Shown here in pieces: positions 7,810-15,936 of a stretch of 47,837 nucleotides of DNA. Numbering within the stretch: the stretch's first letter is position 1; every line of letters starts with the position of its first letter. The translations under genes were made by a program, and so were the position numbers. This DNA is from a bacterium C-53 (GTDB lineage: Bacteria > Bacillota > Clostridia > Lachnospirales > Lachnospiraceae), in assembly GCA_003612525.1 (NCBI GenBank), contig RAZD01000028.1, forward strand, positions 1 to 47,837, written 5' to 3'. The notes beneath the pieces were generated by a model, which had not been told where the DNA came from, did not search any database, and saw nothing but the letters and a program-made list of their open reading frames with translations.

Positions 7810-8925
7810 ATGGCAAGACGTGGAGAGAATATCAGAAAGAGAAAAGACGGACGTTGGGAAGGCCGGTATTGTATGTATGAACCACAATCTGGAAAAAAAG
7901 TCATTCGCTCCGTATATGCAAAAACTTATGCGGAGGCCAAAGAGAAATTACTGTCAGCAAAGACATCAACCGATTTGATCTGGAGCAGAAAAAGTCTGGA
8001 TATGAATCTTACATTTGATACTGCGGCAATGGAATGGCTTGATATGATTGAAAAAACAAAAAAGCACGCAACATACATAAAATATCGTTCTGTTTATGAG
8101 AAGCACATAAAACAAAAATTATATACGGTGCCGTTTACTGAGATTGATAACGATATTCTAACAAAAGCATTTCAGCATAATGAAAATGCCCAATCTGACA
8201 GTCTGAATAAGAGTATGGTTTGTGTGTTGAATCAGATACTTTCTTACGCAGAATCACATTACCAAATCAAACATTTTCAATATTCCTGTCAAAAACAAAA
8301 TGAGAAAAACAGGCCTGTTAAAGTATTAAGTCAGTCAGAGCAGGCAAAGCTTCTGCAATGTTTATACAATGAGATGGATATTTATAAAATGGGAATTTTG
8401 GTATGTATTTCGACGGGGCTGCGTTTGGGGGAAATCTGTTCTCTGAAGTGGAAGGACGTTGATCTCGAAGAGAAAGTATTGCATGTAAACACAACGGTAC
8501 AAAGAATCGCTATGGATGGAAACGAAGGCAGGACAATCCTTTTGGAGGGAAATCCAAAAAGTATTTTTTCAAAGAGGGAAATTCCTCTTTCGGAAGATGT
8601 GGTCAGATTGCTGGCTGCGTATTACAGTGCATCCGCAAAATATGTCATTAACAGGAATCGGCCTATGGAGCCGCGTACCTATCAGAATAAATTTCAGAAT
8701 TATCTGAGAATGGCGGGGGTGGAAAAGAAAAATTTCCATGCTCTTCGCCATACGTTCGCTACAAACTGTATTAACAGTGGTACCGATGTGAAAAGCCTCA
8801 GTGAAATTCTGGGACATTCGGATGTAAAAATTACTTTGAACCGTTATGTACATCCCACGTTGGAAATGAAACGTTTCCATATGAACTCATTATCCTCTGT
8901 TTATGGTCAGATTTTGGGTCAATAG
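7810..8925 (+). CDS. Tyrosine recombinase (phage-integrase family)
   Basis: 371-residue site-specific recombinase with the standard three parts: an N-terminal arm-binding domain with the RRGENIRKRKDGRWEGRY motif (residues 3-60), a SAM-like core-binding domain (about 70-165) and a catalytic domain (about 175-371). Catalytic residues are present: Arg205 in TGLRLGE, His310 and Arg313 in HALRHTF, His336 in LGHSD and the nucleophile Tyr346 in NRYVHP. The ATG follows AGAGG. It is bracketed by the two palindromic sites at 7471 and 8962, which are the natural candidates for its targets; inversion of the 1.5 kb between them would flip the gene itself. The next gene is a TnpB-like protein, an uncommon pairing. 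Confidence 0.93.
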   Translation: MARRGENIRKRKDGRWEGRYCMYEPQSGKKVIRSVYAKTYAEAKEKLLSAKTSTDLIWSRKSLDMNLTFDTAAMEWLDMIEKTKKHATYIKYRSVYEKHIKQKLYTVPFTEIDNDILTKAFQHNENAQSDSLNKSMVCVLNQILSYAESHYQIKHFQYSCQKQNEKNRPVKVLSQSEQAKLLQCLYNEMDIYKMGILVCISTGLRLGEICSLKWKDVDLEEKVLHVNTTVQRIAMDGNEGRTILLEGNPKSIFSKREIPLSEDVVRLLAAYYSASAKYVINRNRPMEPRTYQNKFQNYLRMAGVEKKNFHALRHTFATNCINSGTDVKSLSEILGHSDVKITLNRYVHPTLEMKRFHMNSLSSVYGQILGQ

Positions 8926-8961
8926 CAAAGATGAATGGCGTATTTATGAGCTTTATATGAC

Positions 8962-8993
8962 TTTTTTCGCAGAAAAGAACAATCTGCGAAAGA
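8962..8993. repeat. Palindromic recombinase-type site 2
   Basis: Arms TTTCGCAGA (8965-8973) and TCTGCGAAA (8983-8991) flank the spacer AAAGAACAA. The core is the reverse complement of the one in site 1 except for one base, while the T run on the left and GA on the right match site 1 in direct orientation. It lies between the recombinase stop and the TnpB-like gene. Neither strand has a U-tract after the stem, so it is not simply a terminator. Confidence 0.75.
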
Positions 8994-9032
8994 ATCACTG
9001 ACTTTCATGCAGCCGGAGATGAAAGGTTCGAC

Positions 9033-10406
9033 ATGATACACAAAGAGGCAGTATGCAGGACGATTCATCAGTACAATAAAGAGCCGGTCTCTGACGAAGA
9101 TATGGGGAAGCTTCGGGAAATTGCAAAGGATTACAGGCAGGTAAAGAACTATGTATATACTCGTTACGGAGGAATCGGAAGTCTGCCAAAGCTGTATCCG
9201 GGCTATACCATACAGAATGAAATGACTCAAAGCGGACTCAGAGCGGAGCTTGCGATGCCTTCTGTGTATTTTTACAGGGCTGTATTTGATGCGCTTGGTG
9301 ATATCAAAAGCCAGTGGTCTCGAACAAAATCAAGAATCCTGAAGCTGACAGGGCAAAATCAGAATCTGACAGCAGAGGAAAAACATTACATCCGATTCCT
9401 TCTGAAATCGAAGAATGCATTTGAAGCCGTATTAAACGGTTCGGAAATAGATCTGCCGCATGAGATGCAGTTAAAATATGATATTCTTGCGGGGGCTGTC
9501 GATGCGGAAAAATTGCAGCGTTATCTTAGAAGGCAGGTTCGAAAATACCATGTAAGGTATCAGAATACGGAATCAGAACAGGGTTTTTCTATCACGGAAC
9601 GTGCTTACCGATATGGAAGGAATGTCGGCAGCAGGGAAAAATATGGAATTTATATTGCCACCAAAGAAAATCGAAAAAGGATATTTATACCGCTCACAGA
9701 TGAAAATGCGTACAAAAAGCAGTTATATATCAGATTAAAACCGGATGAGAATGGTATAGAAATCGATATTCCGATAGAGACAAGAGTCCGTGTGCACAAA
9801 GATTATACAAATGAGATAGGTCTTTCGGCCGGAATATGGTGCATGTTTACTACCGACGAAGGAAGTACTTACGGCGGGCAGTTTGGTGAACTTCATAAAG
9901 AACTCGCAGAATATATGTACGCAGCCGGACAGACCTACCGAAGGGAAAAGGCCAATAATGCCGGGCGCAGGAAATACAGGGCGCGTAAAGCGAAATTGGA
10001 TGCAAAACTGGAAACATACGTCAATCAGGAAATCAACCGTATGCTGCTTACGGAAAAACCGAAAGTGATTTACATTCCCAAACTTCCGGGAAATAGTTTG
10101 GCCAGACATGACAGGAAGATTAATTATTCTGTCAGCGTGTGGAGAAAAGGGTATATCAGGGAAAGGCTGAACCAGAAATGTCGGGAGAATTCGGTTGAGA
10201 TTGTCGAGGTAATGGGAAAGGCAGTCAGCACGGAATGCAGCAGATGCGGCGCACAGGGAAAATACGGAAAGAATGTTTTTCGGTGTGCAGACTGCGGCTA
10301 TGAGACGGATAAGAAGATAAATGCCGCAAGGAATGCATTAAAACGAGGCAGAGCAGGACAGAAAATCAATGCTGTATATATAAAAGATGAAGAAACAGTT
10401 CAATAA
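9033..10406 (+). CDS. TnpB-like RNA-guided protein with degraded RuvC site (putatively nuclease-dead)
   Basis: 457-residue protein of the IS605 OrfB/TnpB superfamily, recognised from its C-terminal half: a RuvC-I-like segment, a basic bridge (RRKYRARKAKLDAKLE), a RuvC-II-like segment and a zinc ribbon with Cys402, Cys405, Cys418 and Cys421 followed by INAARNALKRG. The catalytic acids are missing: the RuvC-I Asp is Ser265 (GLSAG for GIDLG), the RuvC-II Glu is Pro349 (YIPKL for VIEDL), and the RuvC-III Asp two residues before NAAR is Lys428; only the non-catalytic Asp426 remains. RNA- and DNA-binding parts look intact, so it may bind guided targets without cutting, as in known TnpB-like nuclease-dead repressors (TldR). 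The N-terminal 140 residues are diverged. The ATG follows AAAGG. A structured region directly downstream could supply the guide RNA. Confidence 0.8.
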   Translation: MIHKEAVCRTIHQYNKEPVSDEDMGKLREIAKDYRQVKNYVYTRYGGIGSLPKLYPGYTIQNEMTQSGLRAELAMPSVYFYRAVFDALGDIKSQWSRTKSRILKLTGQNQNLTAEEKHYIRFLLKSKNAFEAVLNGSEIDLPHEMQLKYDILAGAVDAEKLQRYLRRQVRKYHVRYQNTESEQGFSITERAYRYGRNVGSREKYGIYIATKENRKRIFIPLTDENAYKKQLYIRLKPDENGIEIDIPIETRVRVHKDYTNEIGLSAGIWCMFTTDEGSTYGGQFGELHKELAEYMYAAGQTYRREKANNAGRRKYRARKAKLDAKLETYVNQEINRMLLTEKPKVIYIPKLPGNSLARHDRKINYSVSVWRKGYIRERLNQKCRENSVEIVEVMGKAVSTECSRCGAQGKYGKNVFRCADCGYETDKKINAARNALKRGRAGQKINAVYIKDEETVQ

Positions 10407-10613
10407 AAATATTCGGCAGATAAATAACGGCGCAGGCCGGGATTTTACCGGAGACGGACTGCGGAAGATTTTTTGAAGATAAAAAAGAAGAACGGCGCTG
10501 GAATAGCGGTAACGTGAATTGGGTGTGCCAGGACCTTCGGAACATCTTCGGGTGACGTACGGGGGAGCGAAGCATAGCCGTGTCAGGCGGCTTTGCACTG
10601 CTCATAAGAGCAG
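10407..10613 (+). ncRNA. Putative guide-RNA (omegaRNA-like) scaffold downstream of the TnpB-like gene
   Basis: The region has no gene but is rich in nested pairings: CGCAG/CTGCG (10431-10435 and 10459-10463) enclosing CCGG/CCGG (10437-10440 and 10448-10451); CGCT/AGCG (10496-10499 and 10505-10508); GACgtACGG with CCGTGTC (10554-10562 and 10578-10584); and CTGCTC/GAGCAG (10598-10603 and 10608-10613). TnpB proteins normally use an RNA encoded over and beyond the 3' end of their gene, so position and structure fit. If so, the guide would lie at about 10614-10634. No match to that stretch was noticed elsewhere in the window by eye. The folding is by eye, not by calculation. Confidence 0.5.
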
Positions 10614-10655
10614 CCAATATGCCTTATTATTAAATTAGAGGAAGAACAGGCAGAG

Positions 10656-13214
10656 ATGAGAAAGTTTGAGAAGAAACAGATTGAAGATTTTGTGGCGCTT
10701 TTAAGTCAGGTCCACGATGAGATCAGAAAAAGCGCAGAGAATAAAGATTATACAAAGGCAATGGAACTGCTTACGCAGTGTCAGGAAGGCGCTGTTGCGG
10801 CAGGAGAATTGATTGAAAAGACAGAGGGGCAGGAATTTCCGACAATTGTCAGGTTGCAAGAATACTGTGAGACGGTGTATGAGCTATACGTATCATTTGC
10901 ATCCGACTGTGAAATCAGTGCAAATAAAATCCACAGGAGACTGAAGAAATCTCTGATACAGATCGAGAACAGTGTGAGAAATGACATAAAGGCGAGACCG
11001 GAAATGGTATTTCTGCCCTATAAGGCGTCGATGTGGGACTCGCTTGAAAGCGTCTGGCAGGCGGCGGAGGCAGACCCTGCGTGTGACGCGTATGTGGTGC
11101 CGATTCCGTACTACGACAGGCGGCCGGACGGTTCGCTCGGAACGTATCACTATGAAGGGAATGACCTGCCGGCCTATGTGCCGATTGTAAACTATGAGGC
11201 ATACTGCCTGGAGGACAGAAATCCGGATGCGGTATTTATACATAATCCATACGATCACATGAATCATGTTACAAGTGTAGATCCGAAATTTTATTCAAAT
11301 GAATTGAAGAAACATACTTCAAATTTAGTATATATTCCATATTATGCAACGTCAGGGGGAATGAGCGAGGGCCAGAAACTGTGTCCGGCGTATCTGAATG
11401 CGGATTACATAGTGATACAGGCGGAGAAGTTCAGAAAGTACTTTGACGAATCAATCCCGGATAAAAAGTTTCTCGTGTTCGGCTCGCCGAAATTTGACAG
11501 CGTGATACACAAATGCCAGAATCCTCCCGAACCTCTGCCGGAGTGGAAGGAGAAGATGAAAGGCAGGAAAGTGTATTTTTATAATACGAGCATTAACGGG
11601 ATGCTCGGGAATACGGATGCCTTTCTCAAAAAGATGCGGTATGTGTTCAGTCTTTTTCAGGGAAGGGAGGACGCCTGCCTCTTGTGGCGTCCGCATCCGC
11701 TGCTGGAATCGACGTTTGACTCCATGCGGAAAGAATTCCGGCCGGCCTATGACGCGCTCAAAAGGGAGTTTGTGAGGACGAAGACAGGAATCCTTGATGA
11801 AACGCCGGACATCGAAAACACGATTGCCCTGTGTGACGCTTATATCGGGGATGCGGGGACAAGCGTGACCTCCCTGTTCGGCGTCGCGGGAAAACCGATG
11901 TTTATCCTGAATAATTATATCCATACCCTCCCGGAGAAGGACGACTGGCGCGGGGAGCGGGTTGCCCTACAGTTTAACGGATGGGGGGATGACCGGTATC
12001 AGGTGACAAACAATAATCAGCTGTGGTTTTCCGAAAAGAACGATTACCATTATAAGTTTTACATGGACCTGGGGACCGGATATTCGGGGAGCAGGTATTA
12101 TATGCGTGCAATGGAAATCCGCGGGAAGGTCTATGTGATTCCGTGCAACGCCCAGAACCTGCTGATTATTGAGGACAAAAAGATCAGGAAAATTGAATTC
12201 CCGAAATATACCATACAGGGCGCCGCCTTCCAGAGCTGTTTCCGGGACGATGGATATAAGTATCTGTATCTGTTTCCAAACCAGTATCCGAAAGTGATCC
12301 GGTTCCATCTGGATACGGAGAAGGTGGATTATATCGACGGCATCCAGTCGTTTTATGTCCGCAATACGGACCAGGAATGGAAGTCAGGGGGCATCGGGCT
12401 GTATGGAAACGAGCTGATGTTTGCCTCACCGGAGGACGGACGGATACTGTTCATGGACATGGATACGTTAAAGACAAGGATGTGCAGCGTCCCCATAAAG
12501 AAGAGCGCGGGCATCCAGGGATTTGCGCTGGACGGGGAGGACCTGTGGCTGATGCCCGTAAAGGGGCTTTCGGTCACCCGGTGGAATCCGCGGACCGGTG
12601 AAACAAGGGAATACGGCGGGGTGCCAAAGAATTTCCAGGTAAAGAGATGGCCGTATGAGTATGAGTGCGAGGAGCATCCGTTCGGAGGCCCGTCATTTTT
12701 CAGGGAAGGCGGCCGGGAAGAAATGATTCTCTCACCGAACTGGGGGAACATGTATCTGTCACTGGACCGGAAAACCGGGAGGATGCAGGAGTGGAAGCTC
12801 CCTGTGGGGTCTGAGAACCGTGGAAAGAACGGTTACTTCCTGGCAGGCGGCATGGGGAGTTTTGTGATTACGGAGGAACAGGCCGGGAAGCCGGACTGCA
12901 GGGTCTGGTATGTGCCGGAGAGACGGCTTTATGACATCAATGTATTCACGAAGGAATATAAAGAGGTGGAGGTTGCGTTTGACTATGACGACCTGATTCA
13001 GCATGAGCCGGGGTTTTCGGAGGAATCGGAGTGGCTGCAGTACTGCCTTATGGAGAACGCGCTGAATTCCTTAAAGGATTTTTTGGATGGCAGGATTACG
13101 GGAGCGCCGTTTGACAGGGAGAGGCAGCTTAAGGCATTTTCGAATGTGAATGCGGACACGGCCGGGACCAGCGGGCAGAGGATATATGAGTTTGTGAAGG
13201 AGAGGATTTCATGA
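10656..13214 (+). CDS. CDP-glycerol glycerophosphotransferase-like protein with C-terminal propeller-like region
   Basis: 852-residue protein. Residues 1-115 are helical and charged. Residues about 117-440 match the TagF/CDP-glycerol glycerophosphotransferase GT-B fold: NPYDHMNHVTSVDP, a WRPHPLLEST motif near residue 345 and IGDAGTSVTSLFGVAGKP, equivalent to the family's DySS...kP donor-binding loop. Residues about 480-760 form repeated strand pairs with W and G spacing that resemble a beta-propeller. No membrane segment is seen, unlike wall teichoic acid enzymes that dock to the membrane. The likely role is to transfer glycerol phosphate to a glycan; the propeller may bind acceptor. It opens the long glycan operon, and its stop overlaps the next start (ATGA). 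Confidence 0.8.
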   Translation: MRKFEKKQIEDFVALLSQVHDEIRKSAENKDYTKAMELLTQCQEGAVAAGELIEKTEGQEFPTIVRLQEYCETVYELYVSFASDCEISANKIHRRLKKSLIQIENSVRNDIKARPEMVFLPYKASMWDSLESVWQAAEADPACDAYVVPIPYYDRRPDGSLGTYHYEGNDLPAYVPIVNYEAYCLEDRNPDAVFIHNPYDHMNHVTSVDPKFYSNELKKHTSNLVYIPYYATSGGMSEGQKLCPAYLNADYIVIQAEKFRKYFDESIPDKKFLVFGSPKFDSVIHKCQNPPEPLPEWKEKMKGRKVYFYNTSINGMLGNTDAFLKKMRYVFSLFQGREDACLLWRPHPLLESTFDSMRKEFRPAYDALKREFVRTKTGILDETPDIENTIALCDAYIGDAGTSVTSLFGVAGKPMFILNNYIHTLPEKDDWRGERVALQFNGWGDDRYQVTNNNQLWFSEKNDYHYKFYMDLGTGYSGSRYYMRAMEIRGKVYVIPCNAQNLLIIEDKKIRKIEFPKYTIQGAAFQSCFRDDGYKYLYLFPNQYPKVIRFHLDTEKVDYIDGIQSFYVRNTDQEWKSGGIGLYGNELMFASPEDGRILFMDMDTLKTRMCSVPIKKSAGIQGFALDGEDLWLMPVKGLSVTRWNPRTGETREYGGVPKNFQVKRWPYEYECEEHPFGGPSFFREGGREEMILSPNWGNMYLSLDRKTGRMQEWKLPVGSENRGKNGYFLAGGMGSFVITEEQAGKPDCRVWYVPERRLYDINVFTKEYKEVEVAFDYDDLIQHEPGFSEESEWLQYCLMENALNSLKDFLDGRITGAPFDRERQLKAFSNVNADTAGTSGQRIYEFVKERIS

Positions 13215-14563
13215 CAAGGGTAATTACATATGGAACATTTGATCTCTTTCATGAAGGGCATTACCGGCTGCTGCAGCGGGCAAAAGGGCTGGGCGACTAT
13301 CTGATTGTCGGGGTGACGACGGAAGCCTATGACAAGGCGAGGGGGAAGCTCAATGTCGTGGATTCGCTGGTGACGCGCATAGAAAATGTGAAAAAGACGG
13401 GATTTGCGGATGAAATCGTGATAGAAGAGACACAGGGGCAGAAGGTCAATGACATCAAGAAATTCCACATCGATGTGTTTGCAATCGGCTCCGACTGGAC
13501 GGGGGCGTTTGATTACCTGAAAGATTACTGCAGGGTGGCGTACCTTGAGCGGACGAGGAACATTTCAAGCACGATGCTCCGGGAGAAGAACAGCCCGATA
13601 CAGAGAATCGGGATTATCGGGAGCGGGAGGATTGCGGCGCGGTTTCTCCCGGAGGCAAGGCTTGTAAGCGGCGTGAGCGCCCAGGGGGTCTACAATCCGC
13701 ATACGGAGAGCGCCCGGCGGTTTGCCGACCAGTGGGACATAAATGTGTATGAGGAGACGGAAGCGTTTTATGAAGCGGTGGACGCGGTATATGTTGCATC
13801 GCCCCATGAGACGCATTACGGGTATATCCGGGACGCATTGGCGCACGGGAAGCATGTGCTCTGTGAAAAGCCGATGACACTGAAACAGAGGCAGGCGGAG
13901 GAGCTGTTTGGGCTAGCAAGGGAGAAGGGGCGGATTCTGTTTGAGGGAATCAAGACGGCGTACTGTCCGGGATTCCACAAGCTGCTGGGAATCGCCTGCA
14001 GCGGGACGATCGGAAGCATACGGAATGTGGAAGCGTGTTTTACGAAGCTTGAGAGGGCGGGAAGCCGGGAACTTACGGATACGGTATACGGAGGAAGCTT
14101 TACGGAGCTTGGGAGCTATGTGCTGCTTCCTGTTTTGAAACTGTTTGGGAAGGCGTATGAGGAGCTGCGGTTTGACACCATACGGGATGAAAAGGGGCTT
14201 GACATTTTCACGAAGGCCTCGTTCCGTTATCCGTCCGGAATCGCAACGGCAACCTGCGGTCTGGGCGTGAAGTCGGAAGGAAGGCTTCTGGTGGCCGGGA
14301 CGAAAGGGTATATCGTTGCGGAGGCGCCGTGGTGGAAGACCTCGTACTTTGAAGTGCATTATGAGGATGCGGGAAGGGTGGAGAAATATTCGGAAACTTT
14401 TTTAGGAGACGGATTGCGGTATGAGATCAGCGACTTCCTGTCGATGATCAACGGGAGCAGCAGCAGCGAGTTTAAGCTGACCCGCGGGGAATCGGCGGCG
14501 GTGGCGGGGATACTGGAGCGGTTCCTGGAAGAGGAAGGACGCCCGGCGCAGGAGAGACAGTGA
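13211..14563 (+). CDS. Glycerol-3-phosphate cytidylyltransferase fused to a Gfo/Idh/MocA oxidoreductase
   Basis: 450 residues in two enzyme domains. Residues 1-130 are a TagD-type nucleotidyltransferase: TYGTFDLFHEGH with the HxGH signature at 14-17 and RTRNISST near the end, equivalent to the family's RTxGISTT. Residues about 133-450 are a Gfo/Idh/MocA dehydrogenase with GIIGSGRIAARF for the dinucleotide and CEKPM, the family's catalytic-lysine motif. The first domain should make CDP-glycerol for the TagF-like enzyme just upstream; the second would oxidise or reduce a sugar or polyol, substrate unknown. The start overlaps the preceding stop by ATGA, so the genes are translationally coupled. 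The fusion is uncommon. Confidence 0.88.
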   Translation: MTRVITYGTFDLFHEGHYRLLQRAKGLGDYLIVGVTTEAYDKARGKLNVVDSLVTRIENVKKTGFADEIVIEETQGQKVNDIKKFHIDVFAIGSDWTGAFDYLKDYCRVAYLERTRNISSTMLREKNSPIQRIGIIGSGRIAARFLPEARLVSGVSAQGVYNPHTESARRFADQWDINVYEETEAFYEAVDAVYVASPHETHYGYIRDALAHGKHVLCEKPMTLKQRQAEELFGLAREKGRILFEGIKTAYCPGFHKLLGIACSGTIGSIRNVEACFTKLERAGSRELTDTVYGGSFTELGSYVLLPVLKLFGKAYEELRFDTIRDEKGLDIFTKASFRYPSGIATATCGLGVKSEGRLLVAGTKGYIVAEAPWWKTSYFEVHYEDAGRVEKYSETFLGDGLRYEISDFLSMINGSSSSEFKLTRGESAAVAGILERFLEEEGRPAQERQ

Positions 14564-14578
14564 GGAGATGAGGGACGG

Positions 14579-15319
14579 ATGAGACTGTGGGCGCACAGGG
14601 GATGCAGCCAGAGGCATCCGGAGAATACGCTGCTTTCCTTTGAGAAGGCGGCGGAGATACCGGGGCTTACGGGGATTGAGCTTGACATACAGATGACAAA
14701 GGACGGGAGCCTTGTTGTGATTCACGACGAGAGGGTGGACAGGACGACGGAAGGAACCGGGAACGTGAAAGATTATACGCTTTCGGAAATCAGGAAGCTC
14801 CATATCTATGCGGATGAAAGGCCGTGCCAGAAGATACCCGTGATGGAGGAAGTGTTTGATCTTCTGGAAGGGCGCATGAAATCCGGGCTTAAGCTGAACA
14901 TAGAGCTGAAGAACAGCGTGTGTCTGTATGAAGGGATGGAGGAGAAGATTGTACGGATGGTGCACGGGCGCGGCCTGAGGGAAGCGGTTGTGTATTCGAG
15001 TTTCAGGGCAGGGTCGCTTGCGAAGCTGAGAGAGCTTGATGAAGAGGCGGAGCTTGGGATTCTGGACAGCCGGGTGTCGGACTGTCTGTACAAACTGAAA
15101 GGCGGATGCGGGGCATCGGCGCTTCACCCGTTCTGGAAGGGGATGGATGCTGAGGCGGAGTCATTAAAAGGATACACGGTGCGGGCATGGATGACGGGCC
15201 ACCTGTATCCGGAGAAGCCGACAGGGACGAGGCTTGCGTTTGAGGCGCTTGAGAGGGCTGGCATTACGGATTTGATTCTGAATGAGCCGGAACGGTATCT
15301 GGTGGAGGAGTCAGGGTAA
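14579..15319 (+). CDS. Glycerophosphodiester phosphodiesterase family protein
   Basis: 246-residue TIM-barrel enzyme of the GDPD family. Visible motifs are AHRG at residues 5-8, PENT, ELDIQ and IHDERVDRTT, which supply the catalytic histidines and the metal-binding acids. There is no signal peptide, so it is cytosolic. It would hydrolyse glycerophosphodiesters to glycerol phosphate plus an alcohol, either feeding glycerol-3-phosphate to the cytidylyltransferase next door or trimming the glycerol-phosphate glycan. It starts 15 bases after the preceding gene, behind a GAGG-rich ribosome site, and closes the first GC-rich block. Confidence 0.9.
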   Translation: MRLWAHRGCSQRHPENTLLSFEKAAEIPGLTGIELDIQMTKDGSLVVIHDERVDRTTEGTGNVKDYTLSEIRKLHIYADERPCQKIPVMEEVFDLLEGRMKSGLKLNIELKNSVCLYEGMEEKIVRMVHGRGLREAVVYSSFRAGSLAKLRELDEEAELGILDSRVSDCLYKLKGGCGASALHPFWKGMDAEAESLKGYTVRAWMTGHLYPEKPTGTRLAFEALERAGITDLILNEPERYLVEESG

Positions 15320-15399
15320 CATCATAAAGAATAGAGATCTGGCAGTGTGAAAACATGGATGGTATATGGATGTGCGCAGTTTTACTCGGGGAGGACACA

Positions 15400-15924
15400 A
15401 TGGATGAAATATTGCATTATATAAGAAAAAGTTTTCCGCTAATACAAGCAAAAAAGATCTCTGTAGACAGTTTGATTTTTGAAGAGCGGATAAAAATGAA
15501 CTGCTTTTACTGCGGAAAATATAGCGCCAGTTGGAAATGTCCTCCGAGACTTCCACGGTTGGACTATAAAAAAATGTTGATGGAATATGATAATGCTGCA
15601 TTCGTTTATATTCGCATGCCGTTAAAGAATATGGATTATGCAACAGTGCGCAGCCAATCATCTGTATATTTGCACAGGGCATTGCTGTTGTGCGAAAAGT
15701 ATTTGTATCAGCAGAATAATGCAGCGGCAATTTCGTTTATTGGAGGGTCATGCAAGCTATGCAAGAATGGTTGTGCAGCAGAAAGATGTGCAAATCCATA
15801 CCAGGCCAGAAGTCCGGTCGAGGCTTTAGGGATAAATGTGGTGAAAAGTGCAGAACAGGAAGGGATTAAAATTGAGTTCCCGGTAGCAGAGTATATGACA
15901 CGCATAGGGCTGCTTATGTGGTAA
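15400..15924 (+). CDS. DUF2284 predicted metal-binding protein
   Basis: 174-residue cysteine-rich protein. Conserved cysteines appear as CFYCGKYSASWKCPP in the N-terminal third and as GGSCKLCKNGCAAERCANP in the middle, the pattern of the DUF2284 family, thought to bind metal or an iron-sulfur cluster. The ATG follows GGGGAGG by five bases; a Met 45 bases upstream lacks such a site. It is the first gene of the AT-rich block, next to the LicC/LicD-like pair. Its role in glycan synthesis is unknown; it may support the radical SAM enzyme encoded further on, but that is a guess. Confidence 0.8.
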   Translation: MDEILHYIRKSFPLIQAKKISVDSLIFEERIKMNCFYCGKYSASWKCPPRLPRLDYKKMLMEYDNAAFVYIRMPLKNMDYATVRSQSSVYLHRALLLCEKYLYQQNNAAAISFIGGSCKLCKNGCAAERCANPYQARSPVEALGINVVKSAEQEGIKIEFPVAEYMTRIGLLMW

Positions 15925-15936
15925 ATGGAGGGGATT

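Noticed and set aside
7698-7880. 60-codon frame overlapping the start of the recombinase in another phase, as a possible excisionase-like small gene
   Set aside because: No ribosome site precedes its ATG, it runs through the inverted repeat at 7753-7795 and 70 bases into the recombinase, and the residue pattern shows no helix-turn-helix.
7471-8993. The two palindromic sites read as ordinary intrinsic terminators
   Set aside because: Neither stem is followed by a U-tract on either strand, and the match between the two sites includes the loop in inverted form, which terminators would not require.
7441-10655. CRISPR-Cas type V locus
   Set aside because: No repeat-spacer array and no Cas1, Cas2 or Cas4; the protein is TnpB-sized, not Cas12-sized.
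1-10655. Prophage or integrative conjugative element anchored by the recombinase
   Set aside because: No phage structural, replication, relaxase or conjugation genes occur between the insertion sequence and the glycan cluster, and no tRNA attachment site was seen.
11451-14688. Long minus-strand open frames opposite the GC-rich glycan genes
   Set aside because: They are complementary shadows produced by high third-position GC; none has a ribosome site or a recognisable domain.
10656-15319. Wall teichoic acid operon
   Set aside because: TagF-like and TagD-like domains are present, but there is no TagA/TagO/TagGH, the proteins are soluble, and the fusions are atypical.
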